Part shown: positions 1-46,214 of the stretch, piece after piece
Layout of the letters: the number at the start of each line of letters is the position of its first letter
Position numbering within the stretch: the stretch's first letter is position 1
Source of the DNA: Schistocephalus solidus
Taxonomy: Eukaryota; Platyhelminthes; Cestoda; Diphyllobothriidea; Diphyllobothriidae
Length of the DNA stretch: 64,000 nt
Assembly (NCBI GenBank): GCA_017591395.1
Contig: WEDG01003357.1
Coordinates: 1 to 64,000, forward strand
Direction: 5' to 3'
Made by a program: the position numbers and the translations under genes
Notes under the pieces: generated by a model
What the model was told of the DNA's origin: nothing
Seen by the model: the letters and a program-made list of their open reading frames with translations, nothing else
Databases searched by the model: none

Positions 1-1379
1 TACATCTCCCTCAAATATACTGATATTGATACTGATACTGAACTGGTGTCTGTGACCCAAGAAGGATTAACAACTGCTGCATACGAAGGCTAGATAATGG
101 TAAAGAACGCTCACCGTCTTTATTACGAAACCAGACTTGCTGGGCTCAAATTATTTCCTTTAAATTACAATCAAATGATCAGGAACCCCATTCAGACCTA
201 CCAGTTTGTTAGAGGTGATTAGTCTGTCATAGAGTGCGATAGATTCTTCGAATTGGCTGGGATGGATCGTTTGCGAGGTCATCCCATTAAACAGACTTCT
301 ACGCAAAGCCTTCTCGCAGCGTGTATGTGGAAGCTGAAATAGTCCGACCGTTTTGGTAGTACTTTAAAATACTGTTGAAAAAACTTAATGTAGACTTGAT
401 ACGCATTTGCTACGGAACTTCTTCACGTATACTCAAGATTGTATAAATAACCACAGTGTATACCTGACCTGCACCCATAAGATACTTAATGAATTCTAGT
501 ATTACAGGTGAAACAGTTCACGTTATCGATTTTTCTGGCATAAAATGAGCTTAAGGACGAAACCCTTCTTCTCAACGTAAGGTGACGTAATGTCACTCCT
601 GTTGGCTTGAGTCGCATGCTTGTCTAATAAGCATCAAAATATTCACAATTATGTGCATTTCAAAATAAATTCCATAATTTTTCTTAAGCTTATTTAAAAA
701 ATGACTTACAAACCTCGGGATAATAGACGGAGAGAAATCGCTGATCTTGAAATTTTTCGATAAATGCGACGAGACGTTGTTTGCAGTTTTGGGAATTACA
801 CACTTCCGCAAGGATACAGAATGGGTGGTGTGAAGTAGCGTGTGTCTGGATATCCCTTGACGTTTTCCTCCCAAAGGCTGTCAAATCTCTCAATTTTGCT
901 TATAAGGCCGTTTTTTCTGCTACTTCATGACTCACGTGAAACATTCCCTATCTGCCGATAGCGATACACTCCCATCCGGTTATATTGCAGATATTTTTTT
1001 TAAATAATCCTATAAGTCGAACAGTTATATCGTTATCTATTTATCTTTTATACAGTACGCTATCTGTTCACAAGCGAAATTATATACTGCAAGTGGTGTA
1101 ACGTCATAAACGGCTAAATCTCTTCCAATCATTTAGGTCAGCATGTCATCAGTTAGGTATTTAAGGACTTTTAAACAAATTTAAGACGAAAAAAACAATG
1201 TTGAGTTCTCCAAATAATAACGTTTGTGACATGTGCAACGCCTTCGGTTGCTTCCGCATACGCCGACTTCCCCACATTGAGTTGTTTCGAAAGATTGCCT
1301 TTTCAGGGTCCTCAATACCCCATAAGCTCACTGCCAATGGATATGTGTAGCTAGGCCGCTGCTTCATTTTCGGACGGGG
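1..1379. other. Upstream region, no gene seen
   Basis: AT-rich 5' flank of S6K. Only short reading frames without recognisable content. It should hold the promoter or a trans-splice acceptor, but I cannot point to a specific site. Confidence 0.4.
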
Positions 1380-34818
<33,439 letters not shown>

Positions 34819-37800
34819 ACTCGTGTGTTTCCCTAATTCTACCATCAACTCCCCTCAGCACAACCGAAACCTAATCTGGCTGCGGTGCAGCCGTTCAGCC
34901 TGCTGCGCTGACGGTAGCCAGAAAATGATAGCGGCAGATAAACCCGTCTCTTTGCTGATCTCTTCACGCGCTCATCTCCGCCTTTCTCCCGCTCGCTTGC
35001 ATCCTCTTTGTTTCACTGCTCCAGTCTCGCCCGAAGTTCTTTGGAGCACACTTTGAACCTCGGGTGGAATTCAGGCTGATAATTTCCATGTACATAACAT
35101 TTCATCATTCATTTTACCCGAATTTTCACTTCTTGGCCTTGTTGGTCTCGCTCTCCCGACTGTTTATGATCCATGATACATGATGTCTCTTCACTGGAAG
35201 AAGGGCTTGTGGTTAATCTCACTGTGCTCTGTCCCCCCAGTCCAATTGTTTTTTGTTTGGGCGTAGGGGAGGAGTGAGAGGATATTAGTCGTCCATCTTC
35301 TATGGCGATTGGCGCAATCCTCGCGTTTCGTGTCCATATTTGTCACCAATAGCTCCGATTTAATTTGGGCAACTCGGAAAAGCTCGTGCTCATGTTTTTT
35401 TAGGCAGGGCTGTTAACTCGTATAGATTTTATATTCTGTCTCTACTGTGTCCACCCTCCCTTTCCCACTTGCTCCTTCTTACCGGCTTCCTACGCGACAA
35501 TTATCGTCTTGTGGAGTTAATTTTACCGGCCCTCTCCCACTGACCTCCAGCCAAGCTCCTTGGAGTTGCAGCCGTTACTAATATGTACAAATGCTTGTTG
35601 TTTGAATGTATGCGTGCGCGTCGCCATGTCAACTTGCATTCGGTTCGGCCTATCTGTCCATCTCGACCTCCTTAGAGACCGATGTTTGCTCACCAATTCA
35701 CTAACACCACCATCCGTCCGACATTTTCTTTTTTATCTTCTGGCGATCTGTTACGCATGGTCCAGGGCTTCCATCCACGCACTTTCTTCAAAAATGTTTC
35801 TCACTTCTTCGATTTATTGAGTACATTTACTTTAGAACGGCTTGTTCCAGTCTTGCGTTTGAGTGCGGCTCGGTCAAAGGCCGAACTGTTGGCGATCATT
35901 GTCTCTTTGGCGCCCTCTTTCCAAAGAATGTCCATCTAAGCATACTTTCTTGGTCTACGTTTACCACATTATTTGGTCCCCTCGTTGTCCGCGGCGGTTC
36001 CGAGGTAAAATTCTGTCTCCCCGATGGGTTCCTTTTCGAATCGACAAAACGCGCGACCGAACCATTGGAGATAGGACCTTTTCCTGCATCATCAACGAGT
36101 GTCCTCGATTGGCGATATATTCCATTTTTAGGATCCACACTCTTTGCTGATAGCATCATCTGTTCAACATATTAATATTTTAGCTGTCTAGTAGCGCATA
36201 TGGGTTATGCTATGCAGCCGTAGAGCAGGCTGACCGTGGCTTTCGTAAGTCAAATTTTTAGCCTGAAAAACCACACGTACAAGGGTCTAAAAAGAGGTAA
36301 TCACCGTGAATGCCACTTTAACAAAGAGTCATTAGAGCCCCTCAGTAGGTCCTCGTTATCTCCTCAGTTCGCAATTTTAAACGTGTCGTGATAATCTAAA
36401 AGAGCATTTGGTTGGATCTAGTGAGCAATCTATGCGCTGGGTTGACCTGTATTTCTCTCATTCTTCTTCCGTATACTGGGAACATGTCCAAGACATTATA
36501 CCGGCGCAGTGATTGTGAAGTGAAATCTCTGTCTGATGAGACGTTCCTTCATTTACTGCCGTGGTGGAAGGTCTCAGTATCGCCACGTTGAAGCATGCCA
36601 TGAATCACTTTAATGTGACGTAGCGACAGCACAGTTGGCCACTTTCCACGATTGCGGAATATCCTGCAGGCTTAACAAGGGATTTGTTGATGAACGCTCA
36701 CCAATCGCCAACGGAGCTCTCTTGTCCCGTTCTGCCTTGGGGACTCGCTCTCGAAACCCGCCAGCAGTCGCGCAGCGGATAGTATTAAAGGTAGAAGGCC
36801 ATTACCGACAAAAATATGGATGCAAGCATGTGACCCGGTTTGTCTCATTTGGTCGTTTTTCGTTGCAACTGGAGAGCAGGGCTTCTGACAGCCTGCAGGC
36901 TTTTTATTCTCAATTTCTTTTGCGAATATTATACATGTAAGAGTCCTTTAGTTGTTCGGCTGCTCTCTGCGTCAGATATCTATAAGGATTGTGTAAGCAA
37001 CCGGTTACAGATACCACGTGCTCTAGGAGACTCTACTGTGATGCATATAACAGTCATCGAAGATTGTTTTATGGTTAGCCGAAAAGTTCATAATGGTTTA
37101 AGGTTTATTCCACCTTAACGTTAAATAGTTCAACTCGGTTTTTTAAGGGTCTTCTTTTTTTCAGTGTATAGTCTCGGAACGTACATTAGCGCATGTATAC
37201 ATACATGCATTTATTGGATGAAACGTTGGTACGCGGTACTGCCCCATGATGTGGACCAAGTAATAATTTGTGCATGAAGTTGTTTATGGTGAACCAGACG
37301 TGATCTGCGTACACCACACTCGTGCCTCCCAAGACAAGGACGCTGTAAGCGACAAATTTAAAGGGTCTGTCTGCGCCTGTTGCAAGTGATTTTGTCCCTG
37401 CTTCGCGTGTACAGGCCCCCATGCCGACTGTGGAGGGAGTCAGGGATCTCATCCAAATGAGACTGTCTTGAAGCCTAAATTAGGAAGAATTCATTGTGGT
37501 CCGACTCTCAGTCCCCAGTAGATGCACGTTATTTCCTCAGTTGGCAACTTTGTATGCGACAAACGATGGCACGTCGAATTTGCCGTGGTGAGGAATCGGC
37601 TATAGGCTGTGAAGATGGATTCCTCCGAATACACCGCGCTCCATCGCCCCTCTACTAGGCGCCAGTAAACTGTTCCTGCCTCCCAAACAACTGGTTATGA
37701 GACTGGGTTCAACGACTGACAGGACATGAAGTCCTCGTCTATGGTCTGCCTACACGTGCTGTTCGTCTACGCCACATGCGCAGTCTTCATCAACTTAGGG

Positions 37801-38800
37801 GTAAATAATATGTGCATCTTTTCGTAGACATTCTTTAATCCGTCATCTTGTCGCTGGTAGGTTATATTGCACGGGTTTATTGGGTGCTGATACGTGTTGC
37901 GTATATGCACGTGGCCTTTTAGGTCCATATGTAGTCTATGTGCATTTGCGTGGAGGTAGGGTGCGTAGTTCTTGTGTGCTTCGGCTATGACGTTTTCCTA
38001 AGTGTCGTGGAAAATTCTCATGCAGTGTAAGTTAGTGAGACGCGTGTAACGAATGCATGTTTGCCTCCAGGCACTGGTTCGCCGTGCGATGGAACCAAAA
38101 GCTACCAAACAGCCCGTTTGGGGGTTTTGAAGTATGGTCGCGACGAGAAAATGTTCAACCTGTGTTCAAATTTGTTCTAGCTAGTTTGATGCGGTTTATG
38201 CCGATTGTTGTGTTGCATGGAGTGGTCTTTTTCCTTATTTAAACTTAACTGGGTTCCAAAATGTCTAAGGTGTTGGCTATGTGCGGTGAATATCCGTTTT
38301 CATTGTGAGCATGGTGTCAGGTCTTGAAAGTTCACCTTGAGCTCCTTGTGTCTGCCTCTTTAGTCTTACCTCTTATCTGCGATGAGTTTTGTAGATTGTG
38401 GCTCCAGTCCTCGCTTCAGTGCGCTGGGCCGGCCGATACTGAGCAAGGTTCACCGACATAACCGGACTGAGTTACAGGTGACTCAGTTAAGTCATAAGCA
38501 TTTTCTTCTAACGGGACTTTTGTTTGTCTCTTATCCTAGCGCTCATAGTGACGTCACTTTAGAATAATCGTTAGAGCTCCCACTCGTAGTTAATTCTCGC
38601 GACGTGGCTGCTCTATTGCTCTTTATTCTGTCTTGGCGCGGAGAAGGTACTTAATATAACGATTCTTTCCTTCCAGCCGCAATTTCTTTAGTATTATCAG
38701 GAGACAGCGGGTGCAAAGAATCTGTCGAGACCAAAGTGAATTCCCGCTGCATGATAACATTTTGTGTTATTATGGTAAATGGTCAATCACCTATTAGGCT
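34819..38800. other. 3' flank of S6K, nothing recognised
   Basis: The first part should be the 3' untranslated region, but I see no canonical AATAAA. The remainder has only short frames without recognisable content. Confidence 0.4.
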
Positions 38801-38808
38801 ATGAGACA

Positions 38809-38880
38809 TGCTCATCCCGTTGTGCCTTGAGAGGCCAAACTAGCGTCCACATAGGTAGTCGCATAGCGACTGGTAGCATA
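38809..38880 (+). repeat. Repeat family C, copy 2
   Basis: See 32540-32612. Followed by a short gttgttgttg stretch (about 38890) that also occurs at 40048 next to a family-A copy. Confidence 0.6.
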
Positions 38881-39034
38881 TGTAGTAGGTGTTGTTGTTG
38901 CTGATCCTTTTTTAAATTCAAAAAGCACATGCGGTCCGAAACCTACAGCATAGATGTGACATTTTAATGAGGCGCCTATGCTAGCATTTCGCAGTGCGTA
39001 CTAACAAGCAACGGGGATTATATCCCAATTTGCC

Positions 39035-40040
39035 CTCACCTCATGCAACGGCCTAACCAGCCGCTAGTGAACCCATCGCATAGAGCCATGCGCACTAGTG
39101 CGGTAGAACATCTCCGGCCATACAACCTCTGCTCACCAGCACCCGCATCACCCCTTACCACACCCAACCTCACAAAAGACGCATTTCACGTATGTGGGGA
39201 GTGTGTTCCTCATCTCCTCTTTGTGGCTCCTCTGCTACATGGGTGCTCCGAGTCGGAGACTATTACATTGCGCTAAACGCCGTGACTTGGAAGGTTGCCA
39301 ACTGACGATGGAACTCAGACCTCGTTGTTAGTCCAATGTGCGGAGTGGCTGACTGGGTGACACTGAGAGTCAGGCTGCGCTTGCTTCTTCTTAACGTGCC
39401 CTCTGGCTATCTCACACATGTGAGATGTGAGCCGTTCAACCCCCTGTTGTGTGAAATCATGGTGCTTGTGTTTGGGGGGCCTGGTCGTGTACGCATTACG
39501 CGTAGACGAGGTCACCAGCAGCTGCACCGACTTCCGCATCAGAAAACTGCCCGGCTCGGATGGTGGTCTGATTGTGGGGGTAGGGGAGAGAGTGACGTCG
39601 ACGGCTCAGCGCATTTTGCTCACTATAAACAATCTGACGCGCTTGAAACTATTACAGTGCGCTTAAAGCCGTGGCTTGGAAGGTTTCCAACTGACGGGAT
39701 AACTCAGACCGCGTGGTCAGCCCAGTGTGTGTTTTGTGTGGAGTGACACTGAGAGTCAGGCTAACATGGCCCCTTCTTACTGTGGCCTCTATGGCACTGT
39801 CACTCAACTGAGCTGGCAGCGCACTTAGGTATGACTCCGGCCGCGCCAGCCACTTGCAAACTCTTTTGACTCTGACCTTGACTCGCTCATGCCACCAGGC
39901 CCAGGTAGGGGAGGAGAGAGTGCGGTAGCTGCAGTGCAAGTTTACTATCACTTGAAACTAATTCACGTACAAGTCCCTGCACCGTCTCGCTGTCAGCTAC
40001 ACTCTGGACCTCGTCAGATACGATGCTCGAACAGTCATAT
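39035..40040 (+). repeat. Repeat family A, copy 5 (dimeric, with finger relic)
   Basis: Begins with a frameshifted relic of the zinc-finger frame (39043-39120: the bases for GLVGHLRIHR..TGEPV are still visible in a wrong frame). Then come two tandem copies of the 'ttggaaggttgccaactgac ... ctgagagtcaggct' unit (39285-39410 and 39675-39770), and the common 3' part gagagagtgcggtagctgca at about 39915. Confidence 0.85.
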
Positions 40041-42235
40041 ACAGATACTGTTGTTGTTGATCCCTTTCTTAAATTCATGCAAGGTACATACGGTTAAATA
40101 AGCCATCAGCGACCCGAAACCTACAAGATAGACGCGAAATTGTTATGATGAATCTGTACAAACAGCTCGCAGTGCGTAATAACGATTAAGAATCATTCTT
40201 TGTGGATATATCCGCGCTGCAATTAAAGCAACGCACCAGCTTCTTGAGAAATTTTGCTGTGAAACGAACGTGCAGTCGTATGTACCGGGAGCGCAAGTGA
40301 TGACGCAGATCGTAATAAACCATACTGGGATCATAAACCAAGCTGCTCATCAAAATATCGTGGTACTACAACCTCACTAGATCGTCTGGTATGAAATGTT
40401 CCGATCTGGTATTTAATGAAACTTTAGCCATGCAGGTACTTCATCCTAAACCTCGAAATAGCCTTCTTCTGAAATGGAACAAACCTCCAGCAATTATTTC
40501 AATTCCTCTCAGGGTTGTTGGTCCATCTCTTAACACTTTGAAGATACGTGTTTTTTATTTTTGTCTCCCAGTAAGTTCTTACTATAAGATAAAGCAGTCT
40601 CATATAACGCACTAGAGGCAAATCAAGCCTTCGTTAGCCTGCTTTGGCGTAGTAAATGTTTGTTAAAACATTGTCTGAAATGGACTTTTCAAATAAATGC
40701 CGCGAATGTCAAGTGGTACTGCACTTTGACTAAGCACGCATCCATGAACTCATCGATTTAGACGTCGTTCTCAGAATGCTGCAGGAAACATGGTGAGGAA
40801 CGCATTCAGTCCCGGCTGGGTGAGAGTGCACTTCGCACTTATCAGCACAAGATTTAGCCCACAATAATAGCTTTCGTTGGGCACAGGTAAATGCTGATGT
40901 TCGTTGTATATACGGTTCCTTTATACGTTTGCCGATGATCTGAAGAACCAGTAACGCAAATTCACATAGTAAAATTTTCCTGTTTCCAATGAATGTCGCA
41001 TATTACAGAGTAAATTCACTGGGATATCCTTTTTCGATGCCACAGGAAACAATAATTTTCAAACCTTGCAACCATAAATTCTTCCGTGAAATACTTTAAA
41101 AAACAGCTTGATACGTTTCTTAAAGCCAGTAGATACATAATTTTTCATTTTTATGCCAAATATTGTGAATGGGAAGCGCTAAACTTTAACATTTGACACA
41201 GGGAGCTTGAAGAAGTAAAAGATAAAGCTGAATTTTGACTGTGAAAGCTGATCTTTTCGGCTGTTGTCAGCCATACTCCTGATTAGTACCTACGAACAGA
41301 AACGCAGGCGTGCCTAACTATACTGAGTAATGTGAACAGAGGAGGCCCAATCGGTTAGTCATTCAGACGAAGACCATCAGCATTTTACTAGCTGTCAGCA
41401 ACTGACCGGATAGATTACAAACTTTTTACTCTGTGAAGGCGCGCAGACCGGTGTTTGGCATTTATCGCATTTCTCACCTGTTGCATTCTCTATAAAGGGT
41501 AGGAAAATCCGGTTCCCTTTGGCCAGAGAAGCCTTCTGGGTTCGAAGGTTTTAGTTGACGTTACCTCTCTAGAATACGAAAATTTCACGAAGCCCGTAAT
41601 CCTTTATACTTCACATGTTGGACGAACCCGCGGTTCCTTAAAATGCAAAAAGCAACAAGCTGAGTAGTGGAGACTTGATCCACAACTAGCTTTCGCTGGC
41701 CTGAGGTCGGCCGTAAGAGTCCATAATATGAGCAAAAAAGTGACGGTATCTGTCAGGGCTCATGGCTTTAGGCAGGATAAAGTAAAATTCAAGCGCCTAT
41801 GAAATTGCATGAAAGCCTCACCGAAATACTAACAGGACGCGAACAGTAGACACAACCCTGCATATTGTCATTTCCAACGAAGTCCGACTGCAACCCCATA
41901 AAACGCATTTTATAAACTGGCATTTGTAATGAATGGACCTATGTCAACTTGCCTCACAATATTCACCTTTAACTTCTTAAGCATGCTTTTTTTATGCAAA
42001 TTCGCTTTTCCACATGCAATGAAAAGTGGTACACATCGTCTTCTTTTCTCCGAAAGCTTGTTTCTTTTTGAAATAGGTTGTACTGGCCTGCAGCTACCAA
42101 AACAAACAAACTTAGATTCCAGCGCTCTTAACTGGGCAGACGTTTAGGTAGAACTTGCAAAGTTGTCTTTCCAAACCACCCTACTTAATCAGAACTGAAG
42201 CGATATTAAAAGCAACGATACTTTACGACGCTACG
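40041..42235. other. Intergenic, nothing recognised
   Basis: No repeat family or homologous frame recognised. Confidence 0.4.
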
Positions 42236-42239
42236 ACTG

Positions 42240-43000
42240 CGGGACCCATTGCATTGTAAAAAAACCGACACATGCATGTCCTACATCGGAAAGCTTCGTC
42301 GAATTCAGCACCACCAACTCCACCAACCGACGTTCCATATTGCCCTTATTGTAACCGCACAGTTAAATTACGCAAGGTTCTGGTCGGTCACTTGCAAACC
42401 CATCGAAGTGAGAATGGTGAATCAGAAACAGGAGCCCCAAAATATACCCATCGCTCCCGTCCCACCACTCCAAAATAGCCTAGGATATTCATCCAGTGCA
42501 TGGAAATTTTCCATAACATGAGCCCCCTGAACATATTCAGTTCAAAAAAAACAGTTCCAGCCCAATATTAACGCCTCTGCTTACCAGTACACACATTAGC
42601 TTGCATATGAACCTATTCCAAAACACCGGCATGCACGAAACCACTCCGCAACACTTCATATATCACTCCTACTGCGCGCATACAAATCGCTTTGTCATCG
42701 CTAACATGGCGGACGAAAGGTCGCACGCATCACTTACTTAAGTGGAAAACAGGTCCTTTAATGCAGCCTTTTGTATGAAGTGGGAACCAGGTCGCCTGGG
42801 GTGGGCGTAGACGGTCAGCATTGCGCCGAAGCCCAGTTCAGCTCTACCTGCCGGATGAGATGAGTGAGAGGGAGGCGAGAGTGCCGTAGATGCTGCACAG
42901 GTCCGCCTCGCTATCAACCCATTCACGGGCAAGTCACCGGTTGTGCACCAAACCCGTGACGCACGTTGTGGACCTCGTCGCTTGCCCCGGTCAATCGGAC
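42240..43000 (+). repeat. Repeat family A, copy 6 (with finger relic)
   Basis: 42330-42470 encodes a single C2H2 finger, YCPYCNRTVKLRKVLVGHLQ-TH, with the ET/ENGES linker and a GAPKYTHRSR continuation, ending at a stop. 42850-42990 carries the family-A 3' part (gagagtgccgtagatgctgc, then ttcacgggcaagtcaccg). The frames on the opposite strand are shadows. Confidence 0.75.
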
Positions 43001-44685
43001 ACGTGCGCACATGTTGTAGGCGGTAGATCTTAGTAAGGTCAGCGCCTCCAGAACCGCTAGGCGGGGCTTGAATGACCTTGATGCAGCACAAGTTGAACAA
43101 ATAAGCAAGCTGTTAGCTCCGGTCTGACTTTTCGAATGCGTACTCGAACCGACCATCGGAGACAGTGTGGTTGAGGTGCTGTATCTGATAGTGAGCTCGA
43201 ATGTCTCGCTGGAAGTTTAGGCTCGTAAAAGTCATTTTCCGCCGATCGAATTTCCTTCCTCGCCATTCATCACCTGTTGTTTTCTCACGTAGCTGCAAAA
43301 GGGTTATGGAGCTTGTCATTTTAAACGCCACCAAAAGGAATTTTCAGACCGAGTAGTTGTTTCTTACCTTGATTTACAAAGATGCCACTAATTACGCGAG
43401 TATTGTATTCCATGTAGTTTGACTTGATAGGTTTTTTTGTTGTTTTGCCTGTTGGATTGTCATCTGCAGTATTCCAAATTAATTGCAGTGATGCCTGATA
43501 GAGTTCAGTTTTTTCATAGACCGATTATAAATTTACGTCTATTCTAACCAAACACTGCAGAGTTTTTTCATAGAAAAGCTGATTGCAGAACTTCGTTCAC
43601 AGCAATCTGACATCATGGACTAAAGTTAATATTGCCATAATCTCGGTTTGTGAATATGTACCGAACCTGTTGAATGACTCGCTGAAAGCAACGCCGTAGG
43701 GTCTCTTGTGCGCGTGAGCCCTTACCAGTGCCATGACTTTTAGCGGATTCTGCTAGCCGTATGAGTCAGCAACCCTATTTGGGAGAGCCTTTATTACCGC
43801 ACACACCCCCCGCCCCCGGATGAAGAATCTAAAATACTGGTGTAAGTGATTAAAAGTTCACGTCGTCTACAACCCTGGTAGTCGATATCGCCGCACTCAC
43901 TGAGATCCGTTTCTTAGAACAAGGACAGCGGGGATGAGTCCATTCAGGTCACCCCTTCTGCCCGAGGGACCGTCACAAGGAAGGAAGCCGGGACGCTGGT
44001 ATCGCTCTCGCTATCACAACCGACCTCATGGGGTAGCTGTATGCTCTCCTCCGCGGATTCCCTTCCCGCCTCATTGAAGTGAGGCTCCCACTCACTCGGG
44101 GCAAAGTGGCCGCCGTTATCGGTGCCGGCGTCCTTGCTCTATCGAGCAACGACGGTACGGGAGTGTTCTACAAGGCTCTGCACGTCCTCCTCACGCTTGT
44201 ACCGAGCACAAGTAAAGTGATTGTCCTTGGCCACTCCAGCGCTCCAGCAGGCACATAACACGCCAGCTGAATAAGAGTGCTCGGAGGTCACGGAGGAGCC
44301 ATCGCAACTTTGGCAGCCTCCTTTTGCTGAGGACCTGTGCAGATTTAAAACCTCATGCCCCAAACAACATCTTTCGAAGTCACAGTCGAAAGAAAACAGT
44401 ATGCGTACAATCCGGTTCCAGCAGTGCCATCTGCTGAAAGACGTATGTACCAAGGTCAGTGCGAGGGGCTGGCGAGGATGCCGATGTACAGTACTCAGTA
44501 CCAAACTACCATCGTTCTGACATGCTAAGATTGAGACTCCATATCCAAGCGCAGAAACTACAAGGGAAACTGTACCAACGAAGCCGAATACGCCAGCATT
44601 GGATTTGGAGGAACGCAGGCCTGGAAATCTCAAATACCTAAGCATCAGTAGGAGATTTTTTTAGATTTGAATAATTAATTTGACC
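43001..44685. other. Intergenic, GC-richer, nothing assigned
   Basis: 43900-44640 is GC-richer than its surroundings and has a 168-residue - strand frame (44139-44645) without recognisable motifs. Confidence 0.3.
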
Positions 44686-44689
44686 CGCC

Positions 44690-45310
44690 GAGGCCGCCAA
44701 GTTTCTCACAAATAGGTCAACTGGATTATTTAAATCTCTCAAAATCGTCTACTAATTAATTATGTCTGGTAGTCATCGGGTGGATTCTATATTGACTAGA
44801 GAACCAGTCCTTGCAGCCCCGGCCAGCACTCGTCACTCGCACATGGCTTCTCCACATTAAATACGCATTTTCAGTCACCGCATGCACGTATTCGTTCACT
44901 GCTCAGGCACGACAACGACCGCTAAATCCATTTGACCCAGTTGTGAAAAACCTGGTGATCTCGGTGTGATTCGAACCCATGCCATCAAGTGGAAGGCTTT
45001 AGTACAGCCAACGTTCTAGCGCCTGGTGGTCATGTGGTGGATTCTAGATTGAATCTTAGGAAACCTGCTTGGTCAGTCAGCTTAGAGTATCATAATTGGT
45101 GGATTCCTTACGTTGTGGTAGGCTGGGTGGGTAACGTAACCGATGTGTCATTAAACTCACGACTTCCGGTTGGGCTTCGTAGCTCAGTGGGCTAAAGCGA
45201 TGGCTGTACTAAAGCTTTCCCTTGCTGCTGTAGGTTCAAATGCCACCGAGACTGCCGAGGTTTTCCAAAAGGGGTCGAATGAATTATCAAAATCTGTCAA
45301 AACCCCCTAA
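44690..45310. repeat. Cluster of tRNA-derived SINE-like repeats
   Basis: A + strand tail copy at 44690-44800 (gccgaggccgccaag, then ctactaattaatt) is followed by an inverted head at 44945-45010, where the - strand reads ggctgtactaaagcc and then GGGTTCGAATC. A near-complete + copy runs from 45010 to 45310 with A-box-like GTAGCTCAGTGGGCTAAAGC (45178), ggctgtactaaagc, B-box-like GGTTCAAATGC and the GCCGAGG tail. Together with 18408-18722 this defines one dispersed family. Confidence 0.72.
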
Positions 45311-45639
45311 TGACTGCTAAATTATCACACCACGTAAGTTCCCTCAGTTTCCATAGCATCAGTCTCTGAATTAACCCTCATAGCCATAGGCGCGGACATA
45401 CATTACAGCATTACAATCATGTTATCTAGAACCGGCAAGTATGTACGCATACGAGATACAACAAAGGCAGAGTCAAACAACCCGACAAAATGCGTCCAAG
45501 CTCTGTTCCAGTAGGCCGATAGGCTTGGGGAGCCCACCGGTGTAAGGCTGAAAAGGGGATGTCAATTTCTTGGCAATTCGCACAATTCCTTCTATAAGAA
45601 TCCTAACACACTTGCACCTATCATGGCACGCCACAAGCC

Positions 45640-46210
45640 GCTGCTATGAAGTCTGCCCACTGACGGACTAACTCGATTCACCTCTGAAAGGAGGTTCGGT
45701 TAGCACTGGCACCCTCTCAATGTGGCCGTTCACCTCTGCTAACTTTGGGCCCGCCTGTGGCATGGCAACTGAAAGTCCCTGACAAAACTTCACTCAATCT
45801 CATTTCCAGTCGGGGTAACCTGTACCTCTTGAGGTCGGGCCAACACAGGACTTTCTTAAGGTGACCTTTATGGAATTCACACTTACGTGAGATCTAAGGC
45901 CCCCTACTGTGAATTGAGACTATTGTGCGTGGCACCGATCGCGTGTGGCAGGCGCAGGCGGACTATTTATTTTTGTCGGCAACCGCGTTCACGTTCATTT
46001 CCGGTTGGCCCGCCTTCGTCTTTTTATCGGATCACGGTGGGGATGAGCGGAGCGAGTAGGGCCGGCTCAGCGAAAGTTTCTTTCCCCATGCATAAATTCA
46101 GGCACAACTGCCCGCTGAGCCCACTTGAAGGGCCGTAGGAGACCTCGCCGTACGCGACAGCCGATCTTGAGGGGCTTTGAAGTCTGCACTTCATGTCCGG
46201 ATCTATCCTT
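45640..46210 (+). repeat. Repeat family A, diverged copy 8
   Basis: Shares tctgcccactgacgg, caatgtggcc, ttaaggtgacctttatgg and gctgagcccacttgaagggc with other copies. Closest to the diverged copy inside intron 10. Confidence 0.55.
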
Positions 46211-46214
46211 GTAG

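Noticed and set aside
44139..44645. 168-residue - strand frame
   Set aside because: No recognisable motif, GC-rich patch, Cys/Ser/Val-rich composition typical of chance frames, no splice or promoter context.
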